DNA of 64,000 bases, taken from positions 248,001 to 312,000 of the forward strand of contig NZ_NBYX01000005.1 in NCBI RefSeq assembly GCF_002099195.1, written 5' to 3'. The DNA is from Burkholderia puraquae (GTDB taxonomy: Bacteria; Pseudomonadota; Gammaproteobacteria; Burkholderiales; Burkholderiaceae). Under the pieces are notes generated by a model that saw only the letters and a program-made list of their open reading frames with translations, was not told the DNA's origin and searched no databases. The stretch's first letter is position 1, and the number at the start of each line of letters is the position of its first letter. The position numbers were made by a program, and so were the translations under genes. Positions 47,558 to 56,949 of this stretch are shown here, one piece after another.

Positions 47558-49030
47558 TCATGGCGCTTCAGCGTGCGGTGTCCAACGCTGACCGTCGAGT
47601 GTCCCAATCGAAAATGCCAGCACTAGCCGCGACACACGCCAATCGGCCTGCGATTGCACGACCTGACGTTGCGCCGTTGCGAGAGTAGTTTGTGCGTTCA
47701 GAACATCGAGCAGGGGGCCGACGCCGGCACTGTAGCGTTTGCTCGCCACGTCGTACGCTTCCTGCGCGCTTTCCTGCGTCGAAGAGGCGACCTGTAGATT
47801 GGCCGTCTTCGTTATCACGTCCTGATAGTTGCGCCATACGGCCGACGCGACTTCCAGTTCGGCTTTATGCAGGCTTGCGCGATCGATATCAACCTGAGCT
47901 TCCGATGCCTGACGGTGATACTCCTGACCAAACCCGGAAAAGATCGGGATGCTGATCTGAATTCCCACATATTTGCTGTACGTGCGCGTGTCGCGTGGAA
48001 ATGCGCCTAATGACTTGTCGTTGCTCAACGAGCCCGACAAGGAAATCGTGGGAAGTTCCTCCCTGCGTGCAAGTTTCGCGTTCGCTTCGTCAGCTTCGAT
48101 CAGTGCTTGCGCCTCGCGTAACTTCGGGTTGACAGCTTTTGCCAGCGCCAGCAGATCAGCAATCGAAGACGTGAAATTCACGTCCGGTTGAGCGCCCGCG
48201 CTCACATCAACTTCAATGGCAGTTTCGACGGGAATTCCCATGCGTAGGCACAAGGTGCCTTGCGCGGCCTTGAGCGCACCCGTCGCGTTCACGCGTGTGT
48301 AAATTGCTTCCTGCCATGCGGCCTTTGCCTGCAATTCATCGTTTAGTGTACCGGCGCCTGCAAGGTGTTTATGACGGGCAATCTGAAAGCTTCGTTCGGC
48401 ATTCGCCTCGGCGTTGCTCGCCGCATCAAGTGTGCTTTGTGCAGTCCAGACCGCATAAAACGCCGCTGCAGCCTGCTCGAACACAGATTGCAGTGCTTCG
48501 GTATGGCTCGCCTTGGAAAGCTCAAGCAGCCCGTTATAATAGGTCAGATTCGCGTCACGCCTACCGAAATCGAAGAACACCCACGACAGCCGCAACTCAC
48601 CATAACGATCCGATGCGCGGCCCATCGCATCAGGCAGTGTCGGACCAGATAGGGTTTCAGTTTCAACTGTACGCGAACGTGTGCCACTGGCGTCTAACGT
48701 TGGCAACCACGCAGATTTTGCGACACCCACCTGAGCCGCGTTCAAGACCATGTTCGCCCAGCTTTCGCGCACGGTCGGATCGCTGCACAGAGCGCGGCTG
48801 ACTGCTTCATACAGGGAAACAGGCGAATTAAGGCGCGCCTCGCTACAGGCGCCTGTAGCACGTGCCATCCGGTTCAAATCGGGCGATACGTCTTCCAATC
48901 CTCTTCGTGTCGAAAATGGATCGAGTTGCGCATGCGTCAGCGGAACGACGAGCCCGGCGACCGCGAGGCAGGCAACAACAAGCGCACAACGGTATGAAAG
49001 CATTCGAAGCGCGACATTCTTCTTTCTCAT
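47558..49030 (-). CDS. TolC-family outer membrane export channel
   Basis: The 490-residue protein has a signal peptide (VVACLAVAGLVVPLTHAQ) and two homologous OEP repeats. Typical blocks are SVFFDFGRR-like WVFFDFGRRDAN in the first half, IPIFSGFGQEYH in the second, and the C-terminal RYSAGVGPLLDVLNAQTTLATAQRQVVQSQADW. It overlaps the ABC gene by 4 bp. It completes a type I secretion trio with the HlyD and ABC proteins. Confidence 0.92.
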   Translation of the reverse strand: MRKKNVALRMLSYRCALVVACLAVAGLVVPLTHAQLDPFSTRRGLEDVSPDLNRMARATGACSEARLNSPVSLYEAVSRALCSDPTVRESWANMVLNAAQVGVAKSAWLPTLDASGTRSRTVETETLSGPTLPDAMGRASDRYGELRLSWVFFDFGRRDANLTYYNGLLELSKASHTEALQSVFEQAAAAFYAVWTAQSTLDAASNAEANAERSFQIARHKHLAGAGTLNDELQAKAAWQEAIYTRVNATGALKAAQGTLCLRMGIPVETAIEVDVSAGAQPDVNFTSSIADLLALAKAVNPKLREAQALIEADEANAKLARREELPTISLSGSLSNDKSLGAFPRDTRTYSKYVGIQISIPIFSGFGQEYHRQASEAQVDIDRASLHKAELEVASAVWRNYQDVITKTANLQVASSTQESAQEAYDVASKRYSAGVGPLLDVLNAQTTLATAQRQVVQSQADWRVSRLVLAFSIGTLDGQRWTPHAEAP

Positions 49031-51120
49031 GCCGTTTCCCGCACACGCCCAAGCTCAATGACGCGATCGGCCGATGCGATGGTTTCAGGACGGTGCGCGA
49101 CAATGATCCGCGTGATATTCAGCTTGCGCATCGCTGCGTTCACGGCGCGTTCGTTGTTCACGTCAAGATGACTCGTCGCCTCATCGAGCAGGAGCAGTTT
49201 CGGACGGCGGTAAAGGGCGCGTGCGAGCATCACGCGTTGCCGCTGACCTGCGGACAGGGCAGACCCCATGTCTCCGATGTAGGTGTAGTAGCCCATCGGC
49301 ATCGCACGAATATCGGCATGGACGGAAGCCATTTCCGCGCATTCCGCGATCCACGCGAAGTCGGGCGTTGGATCGAAGAAGCTGATGTTCTCGGCAATCG
49401 ATCCGGCGAACAGTCGATCCTCCTGCATCACAACGCCGATCAGGGAACGATAGTTCGCAAGACCCATTTGCCGAATCGGCAAGCCGCCCGCGATAATTTC
49501 CCCCGAATGCGGTGCCAACAAGCCTGCGAGCAGTTTCAGCAACGTCGTTTTGCCTTGACCGGATGGCCCGACAATTGCAACGGCTTCGCCCGCCTCAACA
49601 CGCAGATCGAGGTTGTCGATGATCTTCGGTCCGTTCTTCGAATAGCTGTATGACAATTTCTTGACTTCGAGCGTCGGCACAAATTCATCCACGTCCGGCG
49701 CTCGCATCACTTCATCCGGCTCCCGTTTCGTGAGTACGATATCCGCCAGCCGCGCCGCGTGAAGTTTGAGAATTCGCAGCTCGTACACTTTGTCGATCAG
49801 AGCAGTAAAGCGTGCGGTGAACTGCCCGCGATAGGACAGGAAGGCGAACAGCATCCCGAGCGAGAGTGACCGGTCGATGACGGCAAGCGCGCCGAAGTAG
49901 GTCACTAGAATCGCTTCGAGCCCGAAGATGAAATGATTGCTTGTGGTCGCGATCAGTTGAAGCCGTCGCGTTCGCAGATCAGCGTTCTTCTCGCTTACGA
50001 TCACGTTCAGCCAGCGGGCCAGCCGGTCCTCCGCCTTACCGAACAGGCGCACGCTCTGAATGCCCCGGACCGATTCCATGAGCAGACTTTTGCCCCGTGC
50101 AGCGAAAACGATCTGCTTCTGGTTCGACATGCGCAGCGCGCCATAAATGCAGGCGCGCAAGATCGCGTAGAGCACCACGGCAACCACGCTGATAAGCGAT
50201 AGCCGGGCGTTGTAGACGATCATGATAATGATGGTGCCGATCGACATGAGACCATCGAGCACAGATTCAACGAAGCCGACCGTCAGCGCTTGCTGGATCG
50301 TGTTGACGCTATCGAAGCGGGAAACGATATCGCCGATGTGACGTTTGCCGAAATAGTCGAGCGGAAGATTCAGCAGATGGCGGAACACGTTCGCCAACCA
50401 TTGCACATTCACGAGCGTGCTGAACGTCGTAACAGCCCACGATCGCATTGCCTCTGTCGCGATATGGATCACCAGCACCAACCCGAAACCCAACGCCAAA
50501 ATCAGAAGCAGGTGTCGATCGCCGGTCGTAATGGCTTGGTCCGTGACCCACTCGGGATAGAAGGGCGCAACGATGGTGAAGACTTCAAGCGCAAGGGCGA
50601 GCAGGAAGACTCTGAGCAACCCGCGCCCGACACCACTGGCACGACCCATCAGGGAACGCAGACCGATCTCCTGCTTGTCCCGGCGTGGCTGAAAGGCCGG
50701 CGTCGGCACGAGTTCCAATGCCATGCCGCTGAAATGCAGCGACAATTCCTTGAACGACATGCGCCGCGCGCCGAGCGCGGGGTCAACCAACAGCACATGA
50801 TCGCGGCCAACACGTTCGAGGACGACAAAATGCCGAAAATCCCAATGCAGAATGCACGGCAGCCGCAGCAGGTGAAGCTCTTCCGGTTCCAGTCGAACCG
50901 CGCGCCCGGCAAGATCGAGGGATGCGCCGATCTTGACAAGATCGAGCAGCGTAAGCCCCTTGAGTGATGGCGAAAAGCGTCGCCGCAACGTTGGCAGATC
51001 GGTGTCGTAGCCATGAAACGTTGCGATCATGCTGATGCAGGCTAGTCCGCATTCCGTTGCTTCGGTTTGCAAATGCACGTCAATACTGCGCCGAAATCCG
51101 AATTGAAGTTGGCGGTTCAT
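49027..51120 (-). CDS. Peptidase-containing ABC exporter (C39-type, CvaB-like)
   Basis: The 697-residue protein processes and exports GG-leader peptides. Residues 14-140 form a C39 peptidase with the catalytic triad Cys24 (QTEATECGLACISM), His97 (FRHFVVLER) and Asp113 (DPALGARR), plus Gln18. The six-helix membrane domain spans about 170-440. The nucleotide-binding domain has Walker A GPSGQGKT at 518-525, signature LSAGQ at 622-626 and Walker B LLLLDE at 642-647. All catalytic residues are present, so it should be active. Confidence 0.95.
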   Translation of the reverse strand: MNRQLQFGFRRSIDVHLQTEATECGLACISMIATFHGYDTDLPTLRRRFSPSLKGLTLLDLVKIGASLDLAGRAVRLEPEELHLLRLPCILHWDFRHFVVLERVGRDHVLLVDPALGARRMSFKELSLHFSGMALELVPTPAFQPRRDKQEIGLRSLMGRASGVGRGLLRVFLLALALEVFTIVAPFYPEWVTDQAITTGDRHLLLILALGFGLVLVIHIATEAMRSWAVTTFSTLVNVQWLANVFRHLLNLPLDYFGKRHIGDIVSRFDSVNTIQQALTVGFVESVLDGLMSIGTIIIMIVYNARLSLISVVAVVLYAILRACIYGALRMSNQKQIVFAARGKSLLMESVRGIQSVRLFGKAEDRLARWLNVIVSEKNADLRTRRLQLIATTSNHFIFGLEAILVTYFGALAVIDRSLSLGMLFAFLSYRGQFTARFTALIDKVYELRILKLHAARLADIVLTKREPDEVMRAPDVDEFVPTLEVKKLSYSYSKNGPKIIDNLDLRVEAGEAVAIVGPSGQGKTTLLKLLAGLLAPHSGEIIAGGLPIRQMGLANYRSLIGVVMQEDRLFAGSIAENISFFDPTPDFAWIAECAEMASVHADIRAMPMGYYTYIGDMGSALSAGQRQRVMLARALYRRPKLLLLDEATSHLDVNNERAVNAAMRKLNITRIIVAHRPETIASADRVIELGRVRETA

Positions 51121-51153
51121 GGTTGCTTTGGTTAGGTGAAGCGTGAACTGCGG

Positions 51154-52479
51154 TCAGGGCGAGCGGCGGGTGAGCGTGTACAGCGGTTCCAGTACCCATT
51201 CGTACAGCTTGCGCGTATCGAGCACTACGTCTGCGTCGACGCGCATTCCGTCCTGCAAGGGAATCGCCTCGCCGTAGGCGTTGATGGTCTGTGAATCGAG
51301 CGCAACCGTAATCTGATACAGGTTCTCGGACCTGTCGGCATCACCCGTTTCGGTTGCGGTCTGCAATTGCGACGGGCTCAAGGCGGTGCGCGCGATCTGC
51401 GTGACCTTGCCCGCGTAGGCCCCGAATTTCTGATACGGGAACGCTTCGTATCGCAATTCGACGCGCGCGCCGATCTTGACGAAACCGACTGCCTTGCTCG
51501 GCGCAAATAGTTTCACGTCGAGGTGTCCGCCTTGCGGCAGTAGCGACATCAAAGGCGTTGATCCGTTGACCGACTGACCGGGACGAGTGAGCAGGGCCGT
51601 TACGGTGCCTGCGATTTGCGCCGGTATCGTGATTTCTCGGTTGGATTCGTTGTCGGCGATTTCGCCGTCTACCTGTAGCATTTGCCGGTGGATCGTGCCG
51701 AGTTGGTTTTGTTCATCAAGCGGTGCATTTCGAAGATCGGCCTTAACCCGCGCGAGTTCTGCTTGAGAGGCCGTGCGTTGCTTTCGCAGGTCTTCGAGTT
51801 GCGCCTGACTCATCAGCATGCTTTGCTCGTGCTGCTCGAGTTCGGATTGGGACACCACATCGTCACGCCGCAATTGTGCGAACCGCGCACTGTCGATTTC
51901 TGCCAGCTTCGATCGCGCCTCAAGCGTCGTAATTTCCGTATCCAGATGCTGAATACCCGCGCTCAGTTCGATGGCCTTCGCCTTGAACATCGCAATGTTC
52001 TGTTCGAAGATGCTTTGTATATGCCGCGAGTCGCTTTCCAGGCTGGACCGCCGCGCATTCAGTTCGACACCGATCTGCTGCCGCGAGTTGCCGCCCGCGA
52101 TAGTGCGCTCTGTGGACACGACGACCAAAGGCTGGCCGACATTGACCACGTCCCCTTCGTTGACGAGCACGCGGATAACCGTGCCGACCGTCGGCGCGAA
52201 TATTTCCGCCGCGCCGTTGTCGATCATGACCCGGCCTTGTACCTCTTCCTTGCGCGTGTACTCGCCGAAGATCAGGAACAACACCACGGCGGTCGCGATT
52301 GCGAAGAACACGATACTAGTCGTGAGGCTGCGTGCCGAACCCGTCAGCACGACCTCACCGAGCCATTGATGCTGACGAAATTCGAGCGCAGCGGGGCGGA
52401 ACAGCAACGCACGCTTACTTTGCCGAGGCTGTTCCTCTTCCGGCTGGTCTGCGCTGGGGACGGTCGATATTTCGCTCAT
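51154..52479 (-). CDS. HlyD/CvaA-family membrane fusion protein
   Basis: The 441-residue adaptor has a cytosolic N-terminus, one membrane segment at residues 53-72 (TTSIVFFAIATAVVLFLIFG), a split lipoyl domain (APTVGTVIRVLVNEGDVV), a long alpha-helical hairpin, and the C-terminal beta domain (VELRYEAFPYQKFGAYAGKV). This order matches CvaA/HlyD adaptors of bacteriocin exporters. It lies between the CPBP and ABC genes with short gaps, so it is part of the operon. Confidence 0.92.
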   Translation of the reverse strand: MSEISTVPSADQPEEEQPRQSKRALLFRPAALEFRQHQWLGEVVLTGSARSLTTSIVFFAIATAVVLFLIFGEYTRKEEVQGRVMIDNGAAEIFAPTVGTVIRVLVNEGDVVNVGQPLVVVSTERTIAGGNSRQQIGVELNARRSSLESDSRHIQSIFEQNIAMFKAKAIELSAGIQHLDTEITTLEARSKLAEIDSARFAQLRRDDVVSQSELEQHEQSMLMSQAQLEDLRKQRTASQAELARVKADLRNAPLDEQNQLGTIHRQMLQVDGEIADNESNREITIPAQIAGTVTALLTRPGQSVNGSTPLMSLLPQGGHLDVKLFAPSKAVGFVKIGARVELRYEAFPYQKFGAYAGKVTQIARTALSPSQLQTATETGDADRSENLYQITVALDSQTINAYGEAIPLQDGMRVDADVVLDTRKLYEWVLEPLYTLTRRSP

Positions 52480-52503
52480 GCTTATCTTGTGGTCAGCTGA
52501 TGA

Positions 52504-53457
52504 TCAAACGCGCTGAGCATCGACTGCGCTTGCGGCTTCTTTAGACACAAACCAGCCGTTCGTCTTCTTCAAAAACCAGTACATCAAAGCGAAAGGCAGG
52601 ACACCTTTGAGAATGGAAAAGACAACTGCATCAACTATCAGGACTGGATTGTTTACGAATCCGGATGTTGAAATTTGCGCATGTGGCTGCGCATGGGTGA
52701 ACAGGATCGGCAGCATCATTGCGCAGATGTTCATCATCGTATGCGCACCGATCGACAGTTCCAGTCGTTGATCGCGTAAGCTCAATGCAGAAAAACCAAA
52801 CGAGCAAAAGAACAATGTCGTTTTGATGGGCCAGTCGTACTGTGTGTGGTAGATCGCGAAGAGGGCGGCAACGATTGCCACGACGATGAGCGGGGATCGC
52901 ACATATTGCCCGAGTGTTTGCGTCAACCACCCACGAAAAAACAATTCCTCGGCGAACGCGAGAACGAGAATGCCGAGCCACGCAGCGAGCATCCCGAGAA
53001 TCCGACCGAAACTTGGAATGTCCTGCAGCGGTTGAAGATGCCCGAACGGAAGCGTCCATGCGCCAATTCGAAACGACGTATAGATGGACATGACTACGGC
53101 GGCTATCACGAAGGCAGGCAGATAAAGAGCCGCGCCGAACAGGCAACGCCGAAGTTTGAAACGCAGGTCGACGGAAATCAGGGAGAGGTACGGGCGTCGC
53201 AAGACGATCTTGCATGCAAGCCAGAAGCCTATGATGCCCGTGGTGCTAGCTGTATTGGTGTACAGCGAGATAGCTGCCCGAGCGGCATCAAAATTCTTGA
53301 AATACAGAGTCCAGCCCGAAAACATCAGGACTCCAAGCGTGCTGATGATACTGACGAGCGCGCTAAGAAGGATCGTCAATGCGGTTGCTCGCCAATCAGT
53401 CCGGCCCAGCTTGGCAAGATCAATAAACGCACGCGCTATATCGTCTTTAGTTTTCAT
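52504..53457 (-). CDS. CPBP-family membrane metalloprotease
   Basis: The 317-residue protein has about eight hydrophobic segments and the CPBP (Abi) motifs EELFFR (Glu170, Glu171, Arg175), His204 in FAIYHTQ, and His239-x3-Asn243 in GAHTMMN. Enzymes of this family include Rce1 and many bacteriocin-operon members that process precursors or give self-immunity. It lies directly downstream of the peptide gene and upstream of hlyD. Immunity is the most likely role by analogy with PlnI/SkkI-type proteins, with a second cleavage of the peptide as an alternative. Confidence 0.88.
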   Translation of the reverse strand: MKTKDDIARAFIDLAKLGRTDWRATALTILLSALVSIISTLGVLMFSGWTLYFKNFDAARAAISLYTNTASTTGIIGFWLACKIVLRRPYLSLISVDLRFKLRRCLFGAALYLPAFVIAAVVMSIYTSFRIGAWTLPFGHLQPLQDIPSFGRILGMLAAWLGILVLAFAEELFFRGWLTQTLGQYVRSPLIVVAIVAALFAIYHTQYDWPIKTTLFFCSFGFSALSLRDQRLELSIGAHTMMNICAMMLPILFTHAQPHAQISTSGFVNNPVLIVDAVVFSILKGVLPFALMYWFLKKTNGWFVSKEAASAVDAQRV

Positions 53458-53622
53458 GGGATGCTGATCGAGTGAAACAACGGTTGCTTGCTTTTAGCAA
53501 CGCAATTGCGGTGAGCGGTGTGGTGCTATACCGATGAAGATCAGGCGTCCAGTCGCGGGACCAGTAGCGCGCCGTCATTCATCGATCAGGCTTGGTTCAT
53601 AGCCTGTACATCAGGGCGCTGC

Positions 53623-54075
53623 TTAGTGGTTATGACCGCCGCCACCGATACCGAGCCCGTGTGCGGCAGCGCCAACCGCGTATCCTGCGGCGAAACCGAT
53701 CGGAGAAGATTGGAAGGAGCCGAGGTTGGCAGTTTCAGCCTGACCCAACGAAAGACCCTGTTGCGCGGCGTCATATCCGGCAACGGCCGCGCCGCCCCAC
53801 GTGGACATTGATTCGTCCTGCAAGCCCTTCGTGGCTTCCGCGAGTTGACCGTTGTTTTCAGCCTGCCCGATGGAATCGTTGGCATCGGAGTTGAAGCCTG
53901 CGTCGGCCAACGACGTCGCGTCGCTGCCTACTGCCGAATCGGCTGCGGAATCACCGTCGCCGTCACCATCCCCGTCGCCATCGCCGTATCCACCATCACC
54001 ATCACCATCGCCGTCACCGCCGCCATCACCACCGGCCACGTAGCGCAGCAAATCCAGATCGTCAATCGTTTGCAT
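53623..54075 (-). CDS. Double-glycine-leader peptide with Asp-Gly repeat (predicted C39 substrate)
   Basis: The 150-residue product begins MQTIDDLDLLRYVAGG, a 16-residue leader of the GG type with hydrophobic residues at -4 (Val) and -7 (Leu). C39 cleavage would leave 134 residues. The mature part starts with an Asp-Gly repeat (residues 17-42), then an acidic, Ala/Ser-rich part with DSAADSAVGSDATSLADAG, then a Gly/Ala-rich segment ending HGLGIGGGGHNH. It has no cysteine. The start at 54075 is supported by CAGGAG upstream. I do not recognise the mature sequence; it lies in the operon of its exporter. It may be a bacteriocin or signal, and the Asp-Gly part may bind Ca2+. Confidence 0.85.
   Translation of the reverse strand: MQTIDDLDLLRYVAGGDGGGDGDGDGDGGYGDGDGDGDGDGDSAADSAVGSDATSLADAGFNSDANDSIGQAENNGQLAEATKGLQDESMSTWGGAAVAGYDAAQQGLSLGQAETANLGSFQSSPIGFAAGYAVGAAAHGLGIGGGGHNH
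53950..54027 (-). repeat. Asp-Gly coding repeat
   Basis: This 78-bp stretch encodes residues 17-42 of the peptide, mostly alternating Asp and Gly with one Tyr and one extra Gly pair. The DNA is a degenerate 6-bp tandem repeat (GGCGAT/GGTGAT-type units on the reverse strand) and is likely to vary in copy number between strains. Confidence 0.85.
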
Positions 54076-54186
54076 GTGATCCACTCCTGAAATAAGCGGG
54101 TTTGACGTGTACATCCACAATGGCACCCGCGCAGCCATTGATTCTCAATCGGTTGTCGAAACAGCCGACATGAAAAAGGTCGTGCG

Positions 54187-56949
54187 TCAGGAATCCGAGC
54201 GTTGCAGCACTTGCGACGGCGGTTGCGTGTGCGCCTGCTCGATGAATGCGCCGCGCACTGGAAGGGGATTTGCGCCGTCCGCTATCGCCCAAGTCAGGCA
54301 AGGAGCGACTTCCCACGTTGAGGCCGGAATATCCGGCAGCGCCGCGATAAACGACTCTTCGTCCTTCCACTGATGCAATGTCGATACAGGCAAGAAAGCT
54401 TGCGCCTGATTGCCGTTTCGGCAAATCAGCGCATCCCGATCCATGCGGAAGTGACCACGATGGCGCGTGCGATCAACAGGACGGCCTTTGAATATCAGCG
54501 ACAGGAACACGTGCGACGCACCGGCACGTCGGTCCGGCAGGGACTGTTGCAGATCACGCAATTTCGCCATCTTGGGCGCCGGCACAAGCTGCGTGGTGAA
54601 TGCTGCATCCACGTACCGAGTGACGGCCAGAGCGGAAAGTCGATCTACCACACCCGAGAACGAATCTTCCAGCTCGTCCTGCTTTCGTGGATCGAGCAAC
54701 CACGACACGAAGTGCGTTAGTGCCGTCGCGTCGTATGGAAGCGGAACACCATAGGCCGGCCACGACATATCATCGGTCTGCCGTTCAACGGTATGGCGGT
54801 AAAGCGTGTGCCCTTCGCCGGGCGTCAGTTTGGCGTTGCGCAGCGCGTGCAGATACTGGCCGTGTTCGTTGCTGTATTCAGGGGAGTTCGGCAGCCCTCC
54901 GCCGAGCTTGCCGCCTGCCGTTGCGCGCACGAGTATTCCGAATTTTTCGTGATCCAACTGGTCGACTGCGACTTGCTCAAGCGGTCCGAACAGGCTCACG
55001 CTAACAGCGGTATCGCGCAGCGAATCGACGGCCAGGTTCGCGCACGCCTTCGTCACCGCCACGATGACCGACAACTCCGGTGATAGGTCACGTGGGTCGA
55101 ACGTCCATTGACCGCCGCGCCCGATGCGCTGCAAGGTCGCGCGATTTCGCAGGCTAACGAAGACGCCACCTTGCGGGCGTGCGCCGGTCAATTTGTATCC
55201 CCGCGGATCAGGCAGAGCGGAGCGATTCGCAATTGCATCGACAGCAAGCCGTGCAAGCTGTAATGCGGTCACGTCAACCGGCGACTGCGCGTCTTGTGCT
55301 GGTTCGCGCATGACTGGCGGCGTCACAGACACGCCGTACAGGCGATTGGCCGTCGTCGCAACCATGAGCATCTGATTGACCGCGTCGTATTCGACGGCTG
55401 TTGTCACGGCATCAGGAAGCTGAAACACACCTGAGAGCGCAAACGTTTGAGGATCGATTGCACGTACGCGCCCGTTCGTGCTTCCGAACCAAATCCACGG
55501 GCCGATGCGGGCAGGCGACGAAAAAATCTTCGAGTGCGCGCCGATCTTCGCGATGCCTTCGCCGGTCACCAAATCGATCACGTACAGGTATTTGTCCGTA
55601 GAGCCGCAGTAGGCGCGAGCACCGTCGATCAGCGGTGTTGTGTAGACGGCGTTGCCGGTCTGGATGCAGAAATTCAGTTCGCCGCTATCGAGGCTCACGC
55701 CGCGAATGCCGCCGTCGAACGATCCGAACACGACTTGCCGGCGATCGGGATCGAGTGCGGGCGCATGCTTGACGGCGCCGTTCGTCTGAAACTGCCAACG
55801 AAGTGCGCCGGTACGTGCGTCGAGCGCCAGCAGGGCACCGTCGTTCGTGCCGCAGAGCACCAGCGAACTATCAGCGGCATAGAGCGGGGAGCCATGGACG
55901 TAGCAACGGACTGGGCATTCCCAGACCTTGTGACCGGTTTCAGCGTCGATCGCGGCTATGCCGCCGCCTCGCGTCGGACTGGCGTATTCAACGCCGATAA
56001 AGACCAGATTCAGGTCGGATGCGTAGGCCGGTGAAGAGCCAATCCAATCGGGTTCGACGTATCGCCAGATTTCCCGGCCGCTTTGGGCACACAACGCGTA
56101 CAGGTTACCGTCGTAGCCGCCGAAGAAGACGCGCTCGGGCGTCACGTACGGCGTAGACCAAATCCCTTTCGAGCGCGCCGCCTCGATCTTGAAATTCCAG
56201 CGCGTTTCGCCGCTTGCGCCATCGATGCAACGCATTTCGCCGCTGTCGGTTCCGAAATAGATCAGGCCGCCTTGCGCGCGCGGTGCGGATTTCGGTACGA
56301 CATAGTGATGATTCGCGGAGGCTGCTTTATTGAGCCAGCGCACGAGGAACGAAAGCTGCGTCGAATGGTTCTTCGGAACCGACAGTTTCAGACCGAAATC
56401 ACCTAGAGTGTATGCAGATTCTACTGTAACGCTATGTCGATTTTGCCAGTCCTCACCCGTATTAGACTGGTAGTCGATCACGCTCCACACTTTCCAGATC
56501 GGGCGATCAATTTCCGCTAATACAACTCGTGATTGTTCGATGCTCGCGCCGCTGTTGAAAATATCATCCACGAGCAGAATAGGCGCATCCGAAACTTCAC
56601 CTTCGATAGCGTTCATCCGGCCGTAACGCTTACGCTCTTTGTGAATGATGAAGCCGCCGAGGTTGTGCCCTTTACGTGCGCCGGCTATAAGAATCGCAGC
56701 CACGAGCGGGACAGCGGCCATTTCCATGCCGCCAACCTGAAACGGCAATTGATCCGCATAACGATTCCAGAATAAATCCGCAAGCGTATCGAGCCCTTCC
56801 GTAGAAAGAAGGAGTGGTCGCAAATCGATCAGCCATTTAAGGGACTTTCCGCTTGACGATACAAGCTTGTGTTCTGGCGCGCGAAATATGCATTTCGACT
56901 CAATTAGATCACGTAGCGCGGCCCGCCTGTTCAGGCTGAAATCATTCAT
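54187..56949 (-). CDS. Phosphoribosyltransferase-PQQ propeller-AMMECR1-like fusion protein
   Basis: The 920-residue protein is the first gene of the export operon. Residues ~1-160 resemble an orotate-type phosphoribosyltransferase, with ILLVDDIFNSGAS (124-136) as the PRPP loop. Residues ~230-560 form a propeller of seven PQQ-like blades, each with an SGExxW-like repeat (GEMRCIDGASGETRW, GALLALDARTGALRW and so on). From ~565 to the end the pattern resembles AMMECR1: QLARLAVDAI, GGVFVSLRNRATL and the late AFLPVSTLHQWKDEESFIAAL block. I see no signal peptide. I do not know a characterised protein with this layout. It might modify or regulate the peptide, or bind a nucleotide. A clear Shine-Dalgarno is not visible at the ATG. 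Confidence 0.8.
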   Translation of the reverse strand: MNDFSLNRRAALRDLIESKCIFRAPEHKLVSSSGKSLKWLIDLRPLLLSTEGLDTLADLFWNRYADQLPFQVGGMEMAAVPLVAAILIAGARKGHNLGGFIIHKERKRYGRMNAIEGEVSDAPILLVDDIFNSGASIEQSRVVLAEIDRPIWKVWSVIDYQSNTGEDWQNRHSVTVESAYTLGDFGLKLSVPKNHSTQLSFLVRWLNKAASANHHYVVPKSAPRAQGGLIYFGTDSGEMRCIDGASGETRWNFKIEAARSKGIWSTPYVTPERVFFGGYDGNLYALCAQSGREIWRYVEPDWIGSSPAYASDLNLVFIGVEYASPTRGGGIAAIDAETGHKVWECPVRCYVHGSPLYAADSSLVLCGTNDGALLALDARTGALRWQFQTNGAVKHAPALDPDRRQVVFGSFDGGIRGVSLDSGELNFCIQTGNAVYTTPLIDGARAYCGSTDKYLYVIDLVTGEGIAKIGAHSKIFSSPARIGPWIWFGSTNGRVRAIDPQTFALSGVFQLPDAVTTAVEYDAVNQMLMVATTANRLYGVSVTPPVMREPAQDAQSPVDVTALQLARLAVDAIANRSALPDPRGYKLTGARPQGGVFVSLRNRATLQRIGRGGQWTFDPRDLSPELSVIVAVTKACANLAVDSLRDTAVSVSLFGPLEQVAVDQLDHEKFGILVRATAGGKLGGGLPNSPEYSNEHGQYLHALRNAKLTPGEGHTLYRHTVERQTDDMSWPAYGVPLPYDATALTHFVSWLLDPRKQDELEDSFSGVVDRLSALAVTRYVDAAFTTQLVPAPKMAKLRDLQQSLPDRRAGASHVFLSLIFKGRPVDRTRHRGHFRMDRDALICRNGNQAQAFLPVSTLHQWKDEESFIAALPDIPASTWEVAPCLTWAIADGANPLPVRGAFIEQAHTQPPSQVLQRSDS

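Noticed and set aside
53944-54030. The Asp-Gly coding repeat as non-coding satellite DNA
   Set aside because: It keeps a single reading frame with a good ribosome site, a GG leader and a continued C-terminal domain, next to a C39 exporter gene.
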